Source: Paracamarosporium sp. OC-R06-R3
Taxonomy: Eukaryota > Ascomycota > Dothideomycetes > Pleosporales > Didymosphaeriaceae
Length of the DNA stretch: 64,000 bases
Direction of reading: 5' to 3'
NCBI GenBank assembly: GCA_019828545.1
Contig: JACVRA010000285.1
Coordinates: 117,314 to 181,313 of the forward strand
This document shows, in pieces, positions 23,065 through 33,884 of this stretch. Each line of letters starts with the position of its first letter. Within the stretch, counting starts at the first letter, position 1. The notes under the pieces were generated by a model that searched no databases, had not been told where the DNA came from, and was given only the letters and a program-made list of their open reading frames with translations. A program made the translations under genes and the position numbers.

Positions 23065-23591
23065 ATAATCATAGACTATCTCTTAATAGAAAGTGTTTTC
23101 TTTTGAAATATATCTTTTGTATAGCTCCCATCTATGGTTTTGCTTAACCTGGGGTGGAGCTGGCTGAACTTGAGGAACAAATAAAGCATTCCGAGGAATG
23201 TAATTCACCAACCCAAGATTAAGAAAATCCATCACATCTATAGCATATAGAGAGATAAGAATTGGATAATAAATGGCACTTCGAACGTTGTGGCTAATTG
23301 GTTCCAAAGTCTATGCATTGGAATGATTGATCAAGCAACTATGTAGGCCATCATTGCGCGTTCCCTCAACATTGCGATATTTAAGTGTCCGCCATAACTA
23401 TTTACATGAGTCAAGAGATCATCAATGTAATATGGAAGTTGGGGGTCACCATTAACGCATTTGCGCGTTGGTGGAACCGACTAAATAGCCAAGCAAAATC
23501 TCCAAATTTTGATACCCGCACCGAAAGGTATGTTGTAGGAAGGTCAGATAATATGATCTAACAAAGAAACTATGGTACTACGTGTCGTAGC
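23065..23591. other. Convergent intergenic region
   Basis: 3' flanks of the FMO (+) and the aldo/keto reductase (-), AT-rich. Nothing else recognised. Confidence 0.5.
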
Positions 23592-24783
23592 TCATGAAGA
23601 TCTAATAGGTTCATACCAATCCTCAAAGCCGAGATCGAAGCCAAATAAAGGCGTGTTCAACCGCTTGGCCTTGCCTCTGACCGCCATACCATCAAGGATA
23701 GCAAGATCCTCTTTGGAAAGTGTAACCACCTCACGATTGCTACTTATCCTTTTCTCGGTCACAGATTTGGGAAGTACAACAACACCCTTGTTGACGTGGT
23801 AGCTGATCAGTATCGTAGCTGCCGAAACACCGTTCTTATCAGCAATCTGCTGTATTTCGGGATCCGACATGATTGGAGCACCTGATAAATTCAGCTTATG
23901 TCCGTTTTTTTTAGTGTCTTTTGAGATTACCAGTAGATCCAAGAGGAGAGTACGCTTCCAGTAAAATCCCCAGTTTCTCGCAGTACTCTCGGAGTTGATG
24001 CTGAGGCAAGAATGGATGCAACTCAACCTGGTTCACGGCAGGCACAACTGTCCACTTCTTTTTGAGCTCTTCCAGATACGTGATAGACCAGTTTGCCACA
24101 CCGATAGCTTTGACCTTGCCCTCTTTGTAGACTTCCTCCATCTGGCGCCAAGTCTCGCTCTGGTCCCAAGATCGGTCGACAGCACGCGTACCGTCAGGAT
24201 TCATTGGAAAAAGCTCGCTCGTATCGTTCTTTGTTATAGTCAGAATCAAAAATGTTGAGTTCTGGATTGCAGGAAGCAAACTCACAGAAACTAATCGTAC
24301 AGGCCAGTGAATAAGCTGATATAGCCTGTCAGTTACATAAACTTAGAATAGCTTACGACCAGAACTTACGTAGAGATCAAGATAATCTGTGCCTAGAGCA
24401 TCAAGTGTCCTCTGCAGTCCTTTCTTGACCTCTCCTTGATGGGTATTCCAAAGCTTGCTGGTGATGAAGATCTCGTCACGAGGCACGCCACTATCTTTGA
24501 TTCCTTGACCAACTTCACTTTCGTTACCGTAAATTCTATGTCCTGTAAGCCAAAATTAGGGTCAGCGAGAACGACAAGGCTTACAGTGCTGCATCAATGT
24601 GACGGTAGCCATCCTTGAGCGCGTAAGCAACAGCTTTGCGAACCTCTCCAGGCTCAGACTTCCAGGTTCCTATGTACGATCTCGTCAAAATATGTCTAAC
24701 TCAGTTGGGAGTCATCACAAACCGAGGCCAACGGCGGGAATTTCAGCGCCAGTGTTGAGTTTAAAATGAGTTGGTGATGTCAT
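23592..24783 (-). CDS. Aldo/keto reductase
   Basis: An NADPH-dependent carbonyl reductase of about 300 residues spread over at least six small exons. ATG at 24783-24781 ([21 protein letters not shown]). The four catalytic residues are all present: Asp in DGYRHIDAA, Tyr in IYGNESEVG, Lys in FITSKLWN and His in LIHWPV. Cofactor and barrel motifs follow: [32 protein letters not shown], and [13 protein letters not shown] (phosphate binding of NADPH). It ends [14 protein letters not shown] near 23592. Exon joins such as AAL-IYG and [16 protein letters not shown] keep phase with canonical GT/AG. The gene is divergent from the lactonase, sharing a 650-bp promoter with a marked inverted repeat. Confidence 0.92.
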
Positions 24784-25434
24784 CGTATCTGCAGAATATA
24801 CGAACGTTAAACTTTTAGGATGCAGCAGAGGAGAAAAAATCAGTTTAATCTAAAAGTATGATCAAGATCGTGGAAAAGAACAGATGCTGGGACGTCGATC
24901 GAAAGTCTTTGCAAACGTTAATGCGACATCGGTAGCTCCGTGCATACAGACACGAAACGCCGACTATTAGAGGAGATCATCTGTGCACTACATATTGAAG
25001 CTACGGATATCGGAAAACTGCCTAGAAGCTGTGAAAATCTCGGTCTTCGAGTGAGACAGATACTACGTCATCGGAGATTTCTGCCAGCTGGTAGGCAGAT
25101 TCGTTATCTCCGATTGGTCACGTGAACGTTTCTTTCATCCGACAGTTGTACATGGTAGTTCATTTTAGCTATCCGTTAGCACAATTCAGAACATATGCAT
25201 ATCTTACGCAATAATGCGCGATTGTACTATTGGCCTTAGTCTGACCGGTCATTCCACGCGGAAAAGCATGGACAATTCTGAGGTTTGACATTTAGTCCGT
25301 AGGTGAGAAAGTGACATTGTTCATCAACTTAGCTAATTACTTGTATACTCCTAACTAAACCCGTGGGCGAGTTTAGTTATTCACAGTTGAGAAGCTCGTG
25401 CAAAATCCTTCTCGTTTGAAACCTATCGCACACT
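24784..25434. other. Divergent promoter region of reductase and lactonase
   Basis: No gene. Contains the nested inverted repeat and E-box listed separately at 25070-25124. Apart from that, I see only AT-rich sequence. Confidence 0.5.
25070..25124. promoter_or_regulatory. Candidate operator: nested inverted repeat plus CCAAT and TCACGTGA
   Basis: ATCGGAGAT at 25070-25078 is the exact reverse complement of ATCTCCGAT at 25106-25114. Inside it, TCTGCC at 25080-25085 pairs with GGCAGA at 25094-25099. Directly after the outer arm are ATTGG (inverted CCAAT, 25113-25117) and the palindrome TCACGTGA (25118-25125). CGG...CCG inverted triplets are the usual target form of Zn2Cys6 dimers, though this spacing is long. 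It lies between the divergent aldo/keto reductase and lactonase genes, and two Zn2Cys6 regulators are in the same gene group. Function is inferred. Confidence 0.5.
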
Positions 25435-26742
25435 ATGGAACACCGACTCCTAATCTCCGGTGATCGAGCCGACTTCACTACGCTTGAATTCGATCCCGAC
25501 AAGAAGCTTTTGACCGTCCTCGCCAACTATCCTGCGCCTTTCAATGTTTCCTGGACTGAGCGTTCATCTAAAGATGGTCAAGTTGATCGTTTGATTGGGC
25601 TCTCTGAGGGCGATGAGTCTGGTCTCCTATACACCTTTGAGATCAATCATGCCAAAAAGACATGCAAGATCACAAGCCAGCAGTCAACGCTTGGAGCACC
25701 AGCTCACTGTAAGTGACCTCCGAGATGACTTAGATGCAGTATCACTAACATATTGTGGGTAGTTGTCACTTTGCGTGATAATTCTGCACTGGCGCTCGGC
25801 ACTGTACGCCTCGGAAATCAAAAGGCTTTACGTCCCACGCTAACAGATTGAAGTACCTAGGAGGTTCCGTTGCACTATACGACATTTTGCTTAGTAGAAA
25901 GGATGGCCTATTGCTGAAAGATGCTCCTCACTCAGAGATTTTACCAAAATTCCCATATCAGTCAATTGGACAAGGTCCAAGACCAGACCGACAACGACAA
26001 TGTCACATACACCAGATACTTGAAGACCGACAAGGGTTATTATACGCTCTTGATCTGGGATCAGACCGGGTATGGATCTTTCATCGTACCGCAGAGAGCC
26101 TCGAAGTGTGTGGATGGCTTCAGTGTCCACCAGGAACAGGCTCCCGACATGCGGTATTTACCCCAGACGGTAGATCTTCCAATCGCATTATCATGACTGT
26201 TCTAATTTATTACAGAACGAATTATGTATGTGATCGGGGAGCTTTCGCATACTGTCATTGCCTTTGATATGCTGCAAACTCCTGCAGATAATATCCAACC
26301 TATACCTGGCTTCTTACCTAACATCATCCCACCAAGCATTGGCCCAAATCATCAGTACATGATGGACTCCGCCGAGATATCCTTGCACCCCAGGATCCCA
26401 AACGTCCTGTATGTCAGCAACAGATGGGAAAGACACATTGCAGTGCGCGAGCCACATCTCAAGGATGCCCCGAAGCAATTGCCGTCTGGGGATAGTGTCG
26501 CTATCATACTGCTTTGCGACGATGGCAAGGGAGTTAGAAGAATAAAGCATGTTCGAACTAATTTAGATGTTATACGAGGTATGCGGCTCAGTGACGACGG
26601 AAAGTATGCGTTAGTGGTCGGACAAGAGGGTGGTGGAGTTGAGATTTACCAGATTAGTGGAGAGAAAGGGGATATTTGGACGATTATGGTGAGTTTGGCG
26701 GAGGGCCTTGAAGGTGGTTTGAAGCATGCCATCTGGTTGTAG
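25435..26742 (+). CDS. Lactonase, 7-bladed propeller (carboxy-cis,cis-muconate cyclase-like)
   Basis: A 385-residue cytosolic-type beta-propeller related to the 3-carboxy-cis,cis-muconate lactonizing enzyme of fungal aromatic catabolism and to 6-phosphogluconolactonase. Four exons with matching phases: 25435-25708, 25763-25803 (only 41 nt), 25854-26169, 26216-26742. Blades appear as repeated hydrophobic strands ending in motifs such as LYALDLGSDRVWIF, MYVIGELSHTVIAF and NVLYVSNRW. The end, GLKHAIWL, is typical of the family. The conserved His/Glu-rich segments (CHIHQILEDRQG, DSAEISLHP) are present. It opens or forms lactones; the exact substrate is unknown. Neighbours are a divergent reductase and a downstream sugar-type permease on the same strand. 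Confidence 0.85.
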
Positions 26743-27383
26743 AACCCATAACGGTGCATGTGCACGCATACGTCATCACTTGCTGAAAAGATTCATACAA
26801 ACAACTAGGCCTGCGCACAGAGTCACGAAATTTCATCATCGCTTACATAGGGTAAGTGGCCTTGTCTCATTAGTGCACGAATGTCCACTTTGTATGGCTG
26901 TCGGCACGTATCTCTGATACACATGTTTGTCTCTGCACGTCATCGTGAATCGCAAGCATTTGACACTGCCAGACGTTCAGCTCTTCGCTCAGAGCACGTT
27001 ATTTCGTACCGACTACTAATCTCTACGGCCGAATCTTCAGATCGGACATATTCTCGTCTCCCTGCTTCCGACTCGTTGTTATGTCCGATGCAATCTATCT
27101 AACCCCTTCTGGAATGAACTACCCCGCAAACCCCCAGATAATTTCCCCGGCGTGCAGGATAGCGTGCCAAACCCTCGCATCCGAGGCCAGGGAAGAAAGG
27201 CTCTTGCAGGGGTGGCCAGACTCCGAGAGCTTGTAACTCCATGGCTTTCACAGCCATAAATGCTGCCACATTCCTCCCGGTGAAGGGCGCCCACTTCTCA
27301 TATACTGCCTCGTCCGGTTCTGTCTGGCATTAGCAGGATATCTTATCGATCGGTTGGCATTGTCATTCACCTTATCTTCTAGC
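26743..27383. other. Promoter region of the MFS permease
   Basis: No gene seen between the lactonase and the permease. The open frame extends upstream of the ATG at 27384 only through a TTG, so the ATG is used as start. Confidence 0.5.
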
Positions 27384-29304
27384 ATGGGTATCAAGGAACA
27401 AGATCAGTCGATGAGCTTTCCTATCGACGAGAAGACGAACGATGCCGTGGACAATGTCGCAGTCTCAGACATGTACGCTAATGCTGCTTCAGCGACAAGT
27501 CAGTTTCCACACACACTCTTGACTCGAATGAACCGCTAATCTCTGCGTAGACAAGGAGCATGCGATGACCCTGCTACAGGGTATACGCTTATACCCCAAA
27601 GCCATCTTCTGGGCGGCGGTTATTTCGGGTTGCTGTATCATGGAGGGCTATGACATAGCCTTGATTGGCAACTTCTATGCCTTTCCACAATTCAATCGAA
27701 AGTATGGCGAGATTCGACCTGACGGATCTTATGAGGTCTCTGCTCAGTGGCAGGCTGGCATTTCAAACGGTGCACAGTGTGGTCAGATTCTTGGACTACT
27801 ACGTAGGTACTTATCACTCGCTTTGCAGTGCTCTAGCTGACCTCTAATTTTAGTCACTGGCTTCGGCGTTGAACGATTCGGCTACCGCCCTTTTATTCTC
27901 AGCGTCCTATTCTACCAGGCTGCCGTGACCACTATCTTCTTCGTCGCCCCGAGTATCAAATTCCTGCTCCTAGCAGAGTGCCTTGCCGGTATCGCGTTCG
28001 GGGTTTTCATGTCGAGTGAGCCAGTAAATGCAGCGAAGTTGCTCAAGACTCTGACCTAAACTAGTTGCTATTTCGTACGCAAGCGAGATTTGTCCTGTTG
28101 CCCTCCGAGGTTACCTTACGACATGGGGCAACTCATGTTGGGGTATCGGCCAGTTGCTTGCTATTGCCGTCATTAGAAGCATGTTCAAACGTGAGGATCA
28201 GTGGGCCTACCGTATTCCTTACGCTCTTCAGGTATGTCTCAATTCTGTTCTATGGACTGTAGCTTCGTCTGACCATCATCCAGTGGATGTGGTTCCTGCC
28301 TCTCATTGTTGGAATATTCCTAGCTCCTGAGTCTCCCTGGTGGTTGGTTCGCAAGGGCAGATTTGAAGATGCTAAAAAGTCGCTATTGCGCCTCACTTCT
28401 CCGAAATCGGACCCTACTTTCGACGCAGCCGAGACTGTTGATATGATGAGACACACCAATGAGCTCGAGAAAGACCTATTGGAAGGTGCTTCTTACCTTG
28501 ACTGCTTTAGAGGAGCTAACCTCCGGAGGACCGAGATCATCTGTATGCTGTTCATCTCGCAGAATCTCGCCGGAAATACTTTTTCAAACTATTCGACCTA
28601 CTTCTTCACACAGGCTGGCCTCCAAGGCGAAGTTGCATACGATTTTGCAATGGGCCAGTACGGCTTGAACACGGTTGGTCCCCTCATAACCTGGGGTCTT
28701 ATGGCTTGGGGTATCGGTCGTAGGACTCTTTTTCTGGCCGGTCTGTCAGGGCTTGTCTTGACCCTGTTCACGATTGGCATCATGGGTGTACTACCTGGAT
28801 CCATGAGGCATGCCGCTTCCCTCGCCACAGGCTGTCTCATGCTCGTGTGGGCCGCCTGTTACCAGCTTTCCGTTGGTACCGTCGCTTTCTCTCTTGTTTC
28901 GGAAATGCCCACTCGTCGTCTTCAGGTCAGTTTCACCCATCATAGCTTAGAGTCCATCTGACCTATTTACACAGGTCAAATCTGTTGCACTGTCCCGTGT
29001 GGCCTATAACATCGCTGCGATCGTAGCTAACGTCCTTACACCCTACATGATCAATCCGTCTGCCTGGAACTGGGGTAACAAGGCGGGCTTCTTCTGGGCC
29101 GGTACCTGCTCCTTGGTTCTCGTATACCACTATTTTCGACTACCTGAGCCTTCAGGACGAACATTTGCCGAGCTAGACCTCCTCTTCGAACGCCGCATCC
29201 CAGCGAGAAAGTTCAAGTCTACCGAGATCAATGCTTTTGACGTTGCGCTCAACCATCAAATTGCTGAAGATAAGCCCGAGGTTGTCCACACGGATCGCGT
29301 GTGA
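27384..29304 (+). CDS. MFS sugar/alpha-glucoside-type permease
   Basis: A plasma-membrane proton symporter of the sugar-porter family, about 520-540 residues, twelve predicted membrane segments and at least five introns. Start MGIKEQDQSM at 27384. Diagnostic pieces: CIMEGYDIALIGNFYAFPQF (helix 1), a short loop with FGVERFGYRP, AISYASEICPVALRGYLTTW (the PVxxRG motif), and APESPWWLVRKGRFEDAKKS after helix 6, which is the PESPRWL motif. The C-terminal half carries ISQNLAGNTFSNYSTYFF and ends PEPSGRTFAELDLLFERRIP, the maltose-permease-type variant. It lies downstream of the lactonase on the same strand and probably imports the substrate of this gene group. Confidence 0.92.
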
Positions 29305-29946
29305 TACTAGTACAGTCTGATACAGGTTTATGTTGAGGAACGTCTGTCAGTCTTCAATAGGACTTTCACCTGACTATATAGATATAAAACAAACTAAGTT
29401 CGTATGCAAATCCAGAACCAACTTTACATCGTGTGGTTAAATCAATTCGTATGGCATTTAGTATTGTTAATGGTTCCTAGATTAATAATTTTGTTATTGC
29501 GCTTGGTCGACTTTTAGATATAAATACTTGATAAAAAGTATAAAATAAAGCGGAACGCAATCAAATAGCCGACGAGGGTAGGTTTAAAACTGCTAGCAGA
29601 GAATCGAATGTAGGGAATGGCAGAACTACCAATTAGTCACCTGATTCTGCTTAAGCACCTTAACCAACAACTATAACAAGGAATTGAAAGACAATGATCG
29701 ACACGTAACCTAAGACATTGATATGTATGTTGATGGATGATAATCCCGAAAACACGATACTAACAAGCACGAGTTTGTTGTACTCGAACGGATCAGACCA
29801 CGTGCATGATGCCATTTTAGTGACCGGAATCTGAAGTTCTGCCAATGTCTGATTCTTTCTGTTTTGAAGAGCTCATCCTGGAACGAATCCATGTCTCATA
29901 CGTTCGGACATGGAGACTACACTATAGGACTGTATTCCAATCCTAC
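29305..29946. other. Convergent intergenic region containing a tRNA-like relic
   Basis: 3' flanks of the permease (+) and the SDR (-). AT-rich, with a CACGTG near 29798 and the tRNA-like sequence listed separately. No protein gene. Confidence 0.5.
29594..29676 (-). pseudogene. Decayed tRNA-Leu-like sequence (or tRNA-derived SINE head)
   Basis: Read on the minus strand, GTTGGTTAAGGTGCTT resembles the class II tRNA A-box and D-loop. It is followed by a CAG-containing anticodon-loop-like part, a variable-arm-like segment with pairing GCAGAA/TTCTGC, and ACATTCGATTC, resembling a B-box. The anticodon stem is mismatched, its loop is 6 nt, and the T stem does not pair, so it should not be functional. 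A tRNA-derived SINE fragment is the main alternative. Confidence 0.35.
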
Positions 29947-31000
29947 TCAATACCCCGCTGCACGCTTGGACAATGAAATCCCGGTCACGCCTATCCTGAG
30001 GTAGCTCTCATCCTCCTCCATTCGCTTCCTCACATCACCACGAGCTAATTCTTCCACATCCCACGAAGCCCATACAACCCGATTATGCGCGAAAGCTGCC
30101 TCTTCTGATGCGGCCCAAACAGCAAATCCACCTGGAAGATCGGCTATATATGCATCAGTCATGTATCTCCTAGGAGGTTTAGTGCACACTTACCTTGATC
30201 GAATGGTAACATGTCTTCTGTAACTCCTATATCTTTGAAGGCGTCCCCATATACGGTTCCGGGATGCACACTGACAACCTGCAACTGTTCTCGCGCAACT
30301 TGCCCTGCAAGAAGCTGTACAAAATGCGTGCCTGTGGCCTTGCTGAGGATATAAGGCGCCAGGTATCTTACCATTGGATGATGCTCTTGGTGAATTGCAG
30401 CAGTGGTGACGTTGACGAGAAACTGTAGAAGATATCAGCAGAAACAGCTCGTCGAGTACGTCATCATACCTTTTTCTTATCGAGATTCTGTTTGAGGAAT
30501 CGCTCAGTGAGGAGCATCGGGCCTTTGACGTTCGTCTCCATATGCGTCCACAACTCGTCCATCCCAAGCTCCATCAAGGGGGTAAAATCCGCAAACTTGG
30601 CCGCATTCAATACCAGTACATCAACAGCTAGCCCCTTTGATGTAAGGTCATCGAATATGGAATTGATGTCGGATTTGCTTGTCACGTCGGCTTGGTATGT
30701 TAGCACCTGGCTCGAGCTACCCGCTGCAGCTGCGCTGCTTGCGAGCTCTCTAGCGGTGGTTTTCAGAACCTCCAAGCGTCTTCCCACTATAGCGACATGG
30801 GAAGCTGAAGCAAGCATGAAGTTCCGCGCGATGGCTTTGCCGATGCCGGTACCACCTCCCGTGATCAGTACAACTCGCCCAGACTGGCTTATCTCTGGCC
30901 TTGTAGGTGATATGGCGTGGTAAATGGTTTCATGGACTGTATGTGTGAAGTCTGTTACCTTCAATTCAGTAACAGCAGCATTCATCAAGGATGCATCCAT
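29947..31000 (-). CDS. Short-chain dehydrogenase/reductase (SDR)
   Basis: A 314-residue Rossmann-fold oxidoreductase in three exons (30470-31000, 30194-30422, 29947-30131). ATG at 31000 gives MDASLMNAAV; the frame is open upstream only through a TTG. Cofactor-binding LITGGGTGIGKAIA, strand LNAAKF (in place of the usual NNAG) and catalytic YILSK (Y-x3-K) with an upstream VNVTTAA are all visible. The stretch VSVHPGTVYGDAF matches the PG motif. The C-terminus (VWASWDVEELARG) is like fungal SDRs that act on hydrophobic alcohols or ketones, often near secondary-metabolite genes. It is divergent from the Zn2Cys6 regulator at 31307. Confidence 0.9.
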
Positions 31001-31184
31001 TTTGGATAGAAGTGCAGGGCAAATCCACAAATAAACTCGAGAATGATGAACAATGAGTGGTGACAACGCTGATATTCGAAAACCGTATAATTCTCTGGCT
31101 GGATTTATAGATGTTCTCTGAGCCCATAGTCATCCAGAAAAATAGGATGCATTGTTTCGCGTTGCATGGAGCGACTCCGTCACC

Positions 31185-31227
31185 GCGGGCGTGATGCGGA
31201 CGCTAGTCGCTTTTGATTAGCGCCCGC
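31185..31227. promoter_or_regulatory. Candidate operator: GC inverted repeat in the SDR/regulator promoter
   Basis: GCGGGCG at 31185-31191 and CGCCCGC at 31221-31227 form an inverted repeat with 29 nt between the arms, midway in the 306-bp divergent promoter. The arms contain CGG/CCG triplets, as in targets of Zn2Cys6 proteins. The adjacent regulator could control itself and the SDR through it. No other element recognised in this promoter. Confidence 0.4.
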
Positions 31228-31306
31228 AGGATAAGCCCGACAAACCGCCCATCACCGCAGCTCTTAGTCTTCTATCCACTCGTCAACAATCTTATCAGCA
31301 GCTCTC

Positions 31307-32491
31307 ATGCCCGCAACCGGTAGATCTTGCGTTCGTTGCAACGAAGCGAAGCGCAAGTGCGATCGGAACACGCCAGCATGCCGACTTTGCAGGAGGAGGA
31401 AGCTGACATGCGTGTATCCGCCCCGGAAGCCTTCTACCTTCGTACCAATTTCGACAACCGAAGAGGACTGTTCTATTTCTGATTCCAACTTGCTTGAATT
31501 TGAGTCATCTGGGAATGATTTGTTGGTCGCTGGTCCTCTACCGGACCTAGCATTGGACGTTGTTGGTGCGACGCACTTGTCTCTGGTCACTGATCCTCGC
31601 GCAGCGTGGTTCACGGCACCGGAAACCTTCTTGATCGACCACACTTTCATGCCCTTGCCGCCAAATTTCAAACTTCACGACTTGAAGATGATTGTGCGAC
31701 TAATCGACAGTTGGATGAGGCACTGGATTGTCACTGGCAGCAACACGTTCATTCATGCCCGGTTGTACGAAGATTACTTCCCTTCGTGTCTTCAAATCGC
31801 GTTCACCACTTTTTCTGCGTATATGAACAGAACTGAGGCTACCACTGAAATGGTGCTACGAGCGGTGAATGACCAAGCAACTGCTTTGATTTCCGAATCC
31901 AATGAAAGCAACGCGTCCGACAATGTGTTGAAAAATCTCGCTCTCAGCCATGCGCTGCTCGCATACCAGATGATAGGTTTGTTTGATGGCGATATACGAT
32001 CCCGTCATCTTGCTGAGGCGCGGGCACCAATACTAGCAGCACTGCTGGATCGCGTCCTTGCCAAAGCAGGTGTAGCGTTGGTAGAGCAAGTCTCTACTGA
32101 CGAATTGTCCCTTCTATTCCTAGACTCAGTCTCTTCCGAGGACCGAATATGGCAAGCTTGGATCATATCCGAGAGTCTGAGAAGAACATGGATCGTTGTT
32201 CGAGGCATTAATGCAGCTTACGATGGGCTCAAACAAGGTTGGACACCGTGCCAAGGTCACGTTATGATTACGACAAGAGAAGGGCTTTGGGCGGCAAGCT
32301 CGGCGTCAATATGGATGGATATATGTATTCATCAGGATGTGCGTTTCGTTGGACGTGTTCATGTTGAGTCTTTGTTCAGAGTTCCGCCTGAAGAAGTTGA
32401 TGAATTCGCGAAGGTTGCACTGGAGTCTCGGTTTGGGAAGGAGAGGTTTATGCAATGGACTTCGGGCTTACCTGCGTCTGCCACAACGTAA
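31307..32491 (+). CDS. Zn2Cys6 regulator (pathway-type)
   Basis: Single exon, 394 residues. The zinc cluster is at the very N-terminus: CVRCNEAKRKCDRNTPACRLC then RRRKLTC, i.e. C-x2-C-x6-C-x6-C-x2-C-x6-C. Immediately after is YPPRKPSTF, a linker typical of these proteins. The middle contains LSHALLAYQMIGLFDGDIR, a family signature of short fungal regulators that lack the long fungal_trans domain and often sit beside metabolite or catabolic genes. ESLRRTWIVVRGINAAY matches the later conserved helix. It is divergent from the SDR. A broken relative with the same central motifs lies at 42.2-43.3 kb. Confidence 0.9.
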   Translation: MPATGRSCVRCNEAKRKCDRNTPACRLCRRRKLTCVYPPRKPSTFVPISTTEEDCSISDSNLLEFESSGNDLLVAGPLPDLALDVVGATHLSLVTDPRAAWFTAPETFLIDHTFMPLPPNFKLHDLKMIVRLIDSWMRHWIVTGSNTFIHARLYEDYFPSCLQIAFTTFSAYMNRTEATTEMVLRAVNDQATALISESNESNASDNVLKNLALSHALLAYQMIGLFDGDIRSRHLAEARAPILAALLDRVLAKAGVALVEQVSTDELSLLFLDSVSSEDRIWQAWIISESLRRTWIVVRGINAAYDGLKQGWTPCQGHVMITTREGLWAASSASIWMDICIHQDVRFVGRVHVESLFRVPPEEVDEFAKVALESRFGKERFMQWTSGLPASATT

Positions 32492-33316
32492 CCCCAGACA
32501 TGGTAAAGAAACACAAATACCCGTAGGTATGTCACCAACACCCTAACCCGACCTCCTCTAGCCAGACAATAGAGAACAGATAGATAGCCAGATCGACGGA
32601 TAGGCCATTAAAGAACAAGAATCGCAGAAAAGAGAACTCTAACCAAGATCATCCTACAATGATATGAAACATTGCTCTGTTCAATTTTCGTATAGATCTA
32701 TTCTCTTGGCCGTGAGCTCTCCGATCGCGACAATCATGTAAAGGCAAGAAATGGGTTCGTACAAATCCTCGCACTGCACAGACAATCATGTAGTATGCTG
32801 CGCAATGGTGCTTACTAGGTAGTGTCTTGCTTTAGTCTCTCCACGAAGCGATGGGCTGACTGAACGAACGGCCAAATGTATTCGAAGGTTTTGGAATTTG
32901 TATTAAGAACAGGACACACACTATTCTCAGGGAAAACCTTGCCTTGCGACTGGCTAATGGCCCCCTGGCTATACTGTGGAAGCCATGAGCTCTGTGTATG
33001 CTTACGCATATGTTAGTGGGGTAAGGCTAGGGGTATGTAAGTAGTCGTAAACCGATGTATGCGTGCCACCTCAATGTCGTAAAGTATCCGTTCACTTCTA
33101 GATCAGCATCGCTTACAGTGCATATGTTTATACGCTGCTGGATGTCCAATATGTCTGGGAATTGTACGCGTTTGTGAGTTTCTGACACTTTTCTATCTAG
33201 TCCACCTTTCCTATTTCTTTCCGTAGTGCTGCAACTCTAACGTCTTTTCAACATATTAATGACCCTAACACATCTTCGGATCTCAGGCTCCATGTAGTAG
33301 CATCATACGTATGAGC
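32492..33316. other. Convergent intergenic region
   Basis: 3' flanks of the regulator (+) and the small secreted protein (-). No gene or repeat recognised. Confidence 0.5.
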
Positions 33317-33884
33317 TCACGGGATGGCTAAGTCAGTGCTGCAGAAGAGCTGTGATTGCCCCTTGTACGTGGCAAGAGCTGAGAAAAAGTGGTCAGTGAT
33401 TCGTTATTGGATAATGTTGAGAAGTAAAGAATCGTACCATCAAAGCAATCGTACGAGTCAGAGTTGTCAATCTCGCAAGTTCCCACAACATTGTTGTCGG
33501 TATCGACAAGCTCGTTGTTGTCGCTGTAGAAAGCTGTACAATGATGATTAGTGCTCTTCCAGGCAACGATTTATGTATGTGCCTACTGTAGTGACCATAG
33601 TTCTCATTATTGAACTCGAGCTCAGTTACAGCCACATCATTGTCTTCGGCCGTGCTGCAGCCTGAGCAGCGCACTCCGTGCTTGTCGCCGCTCACATCGT
33701 CTCGGGGAGTGCTTGGCACGGCGTTGTACACGTCGTCGCAGCTGGGTGGTCCGGATAGGAAGAGGTAGCCGTTGGCGGAAGAAGCGTCGACCGTGATGTA
33801 CTGAACGGAGCGGTAGATATAGAAGTCTGCGGTAGCCATGGTGGCCAGAGCCGCGGTGGAAACGAGGACTGAGAGGGCGTGCAT
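33317..33884 (-). CDS. Small secreted cysteine-rich protein
   Basis: Three exons (33587-33884, 33438-33533, 33317-33378), 151 residues, phases consistent. Signal peptide of about 19 residues (MHALSVLVST to ATMATA). The mature part, about 130 residues, is acidic and holds six cysteines: SCDD, RCSGCSTAE, TCEIDN, DCFDA and FCSTD. An even number suits disulfides. It resembles the 'small secreted protein' class of plant-associated and saprotrophic ascomycetes; I recognise no named family. A mid-size disulfide fold or effector-like role is a guess. The exon 2 and 3 pieces are too short to be seen without splicing. Confidence 0.78.
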
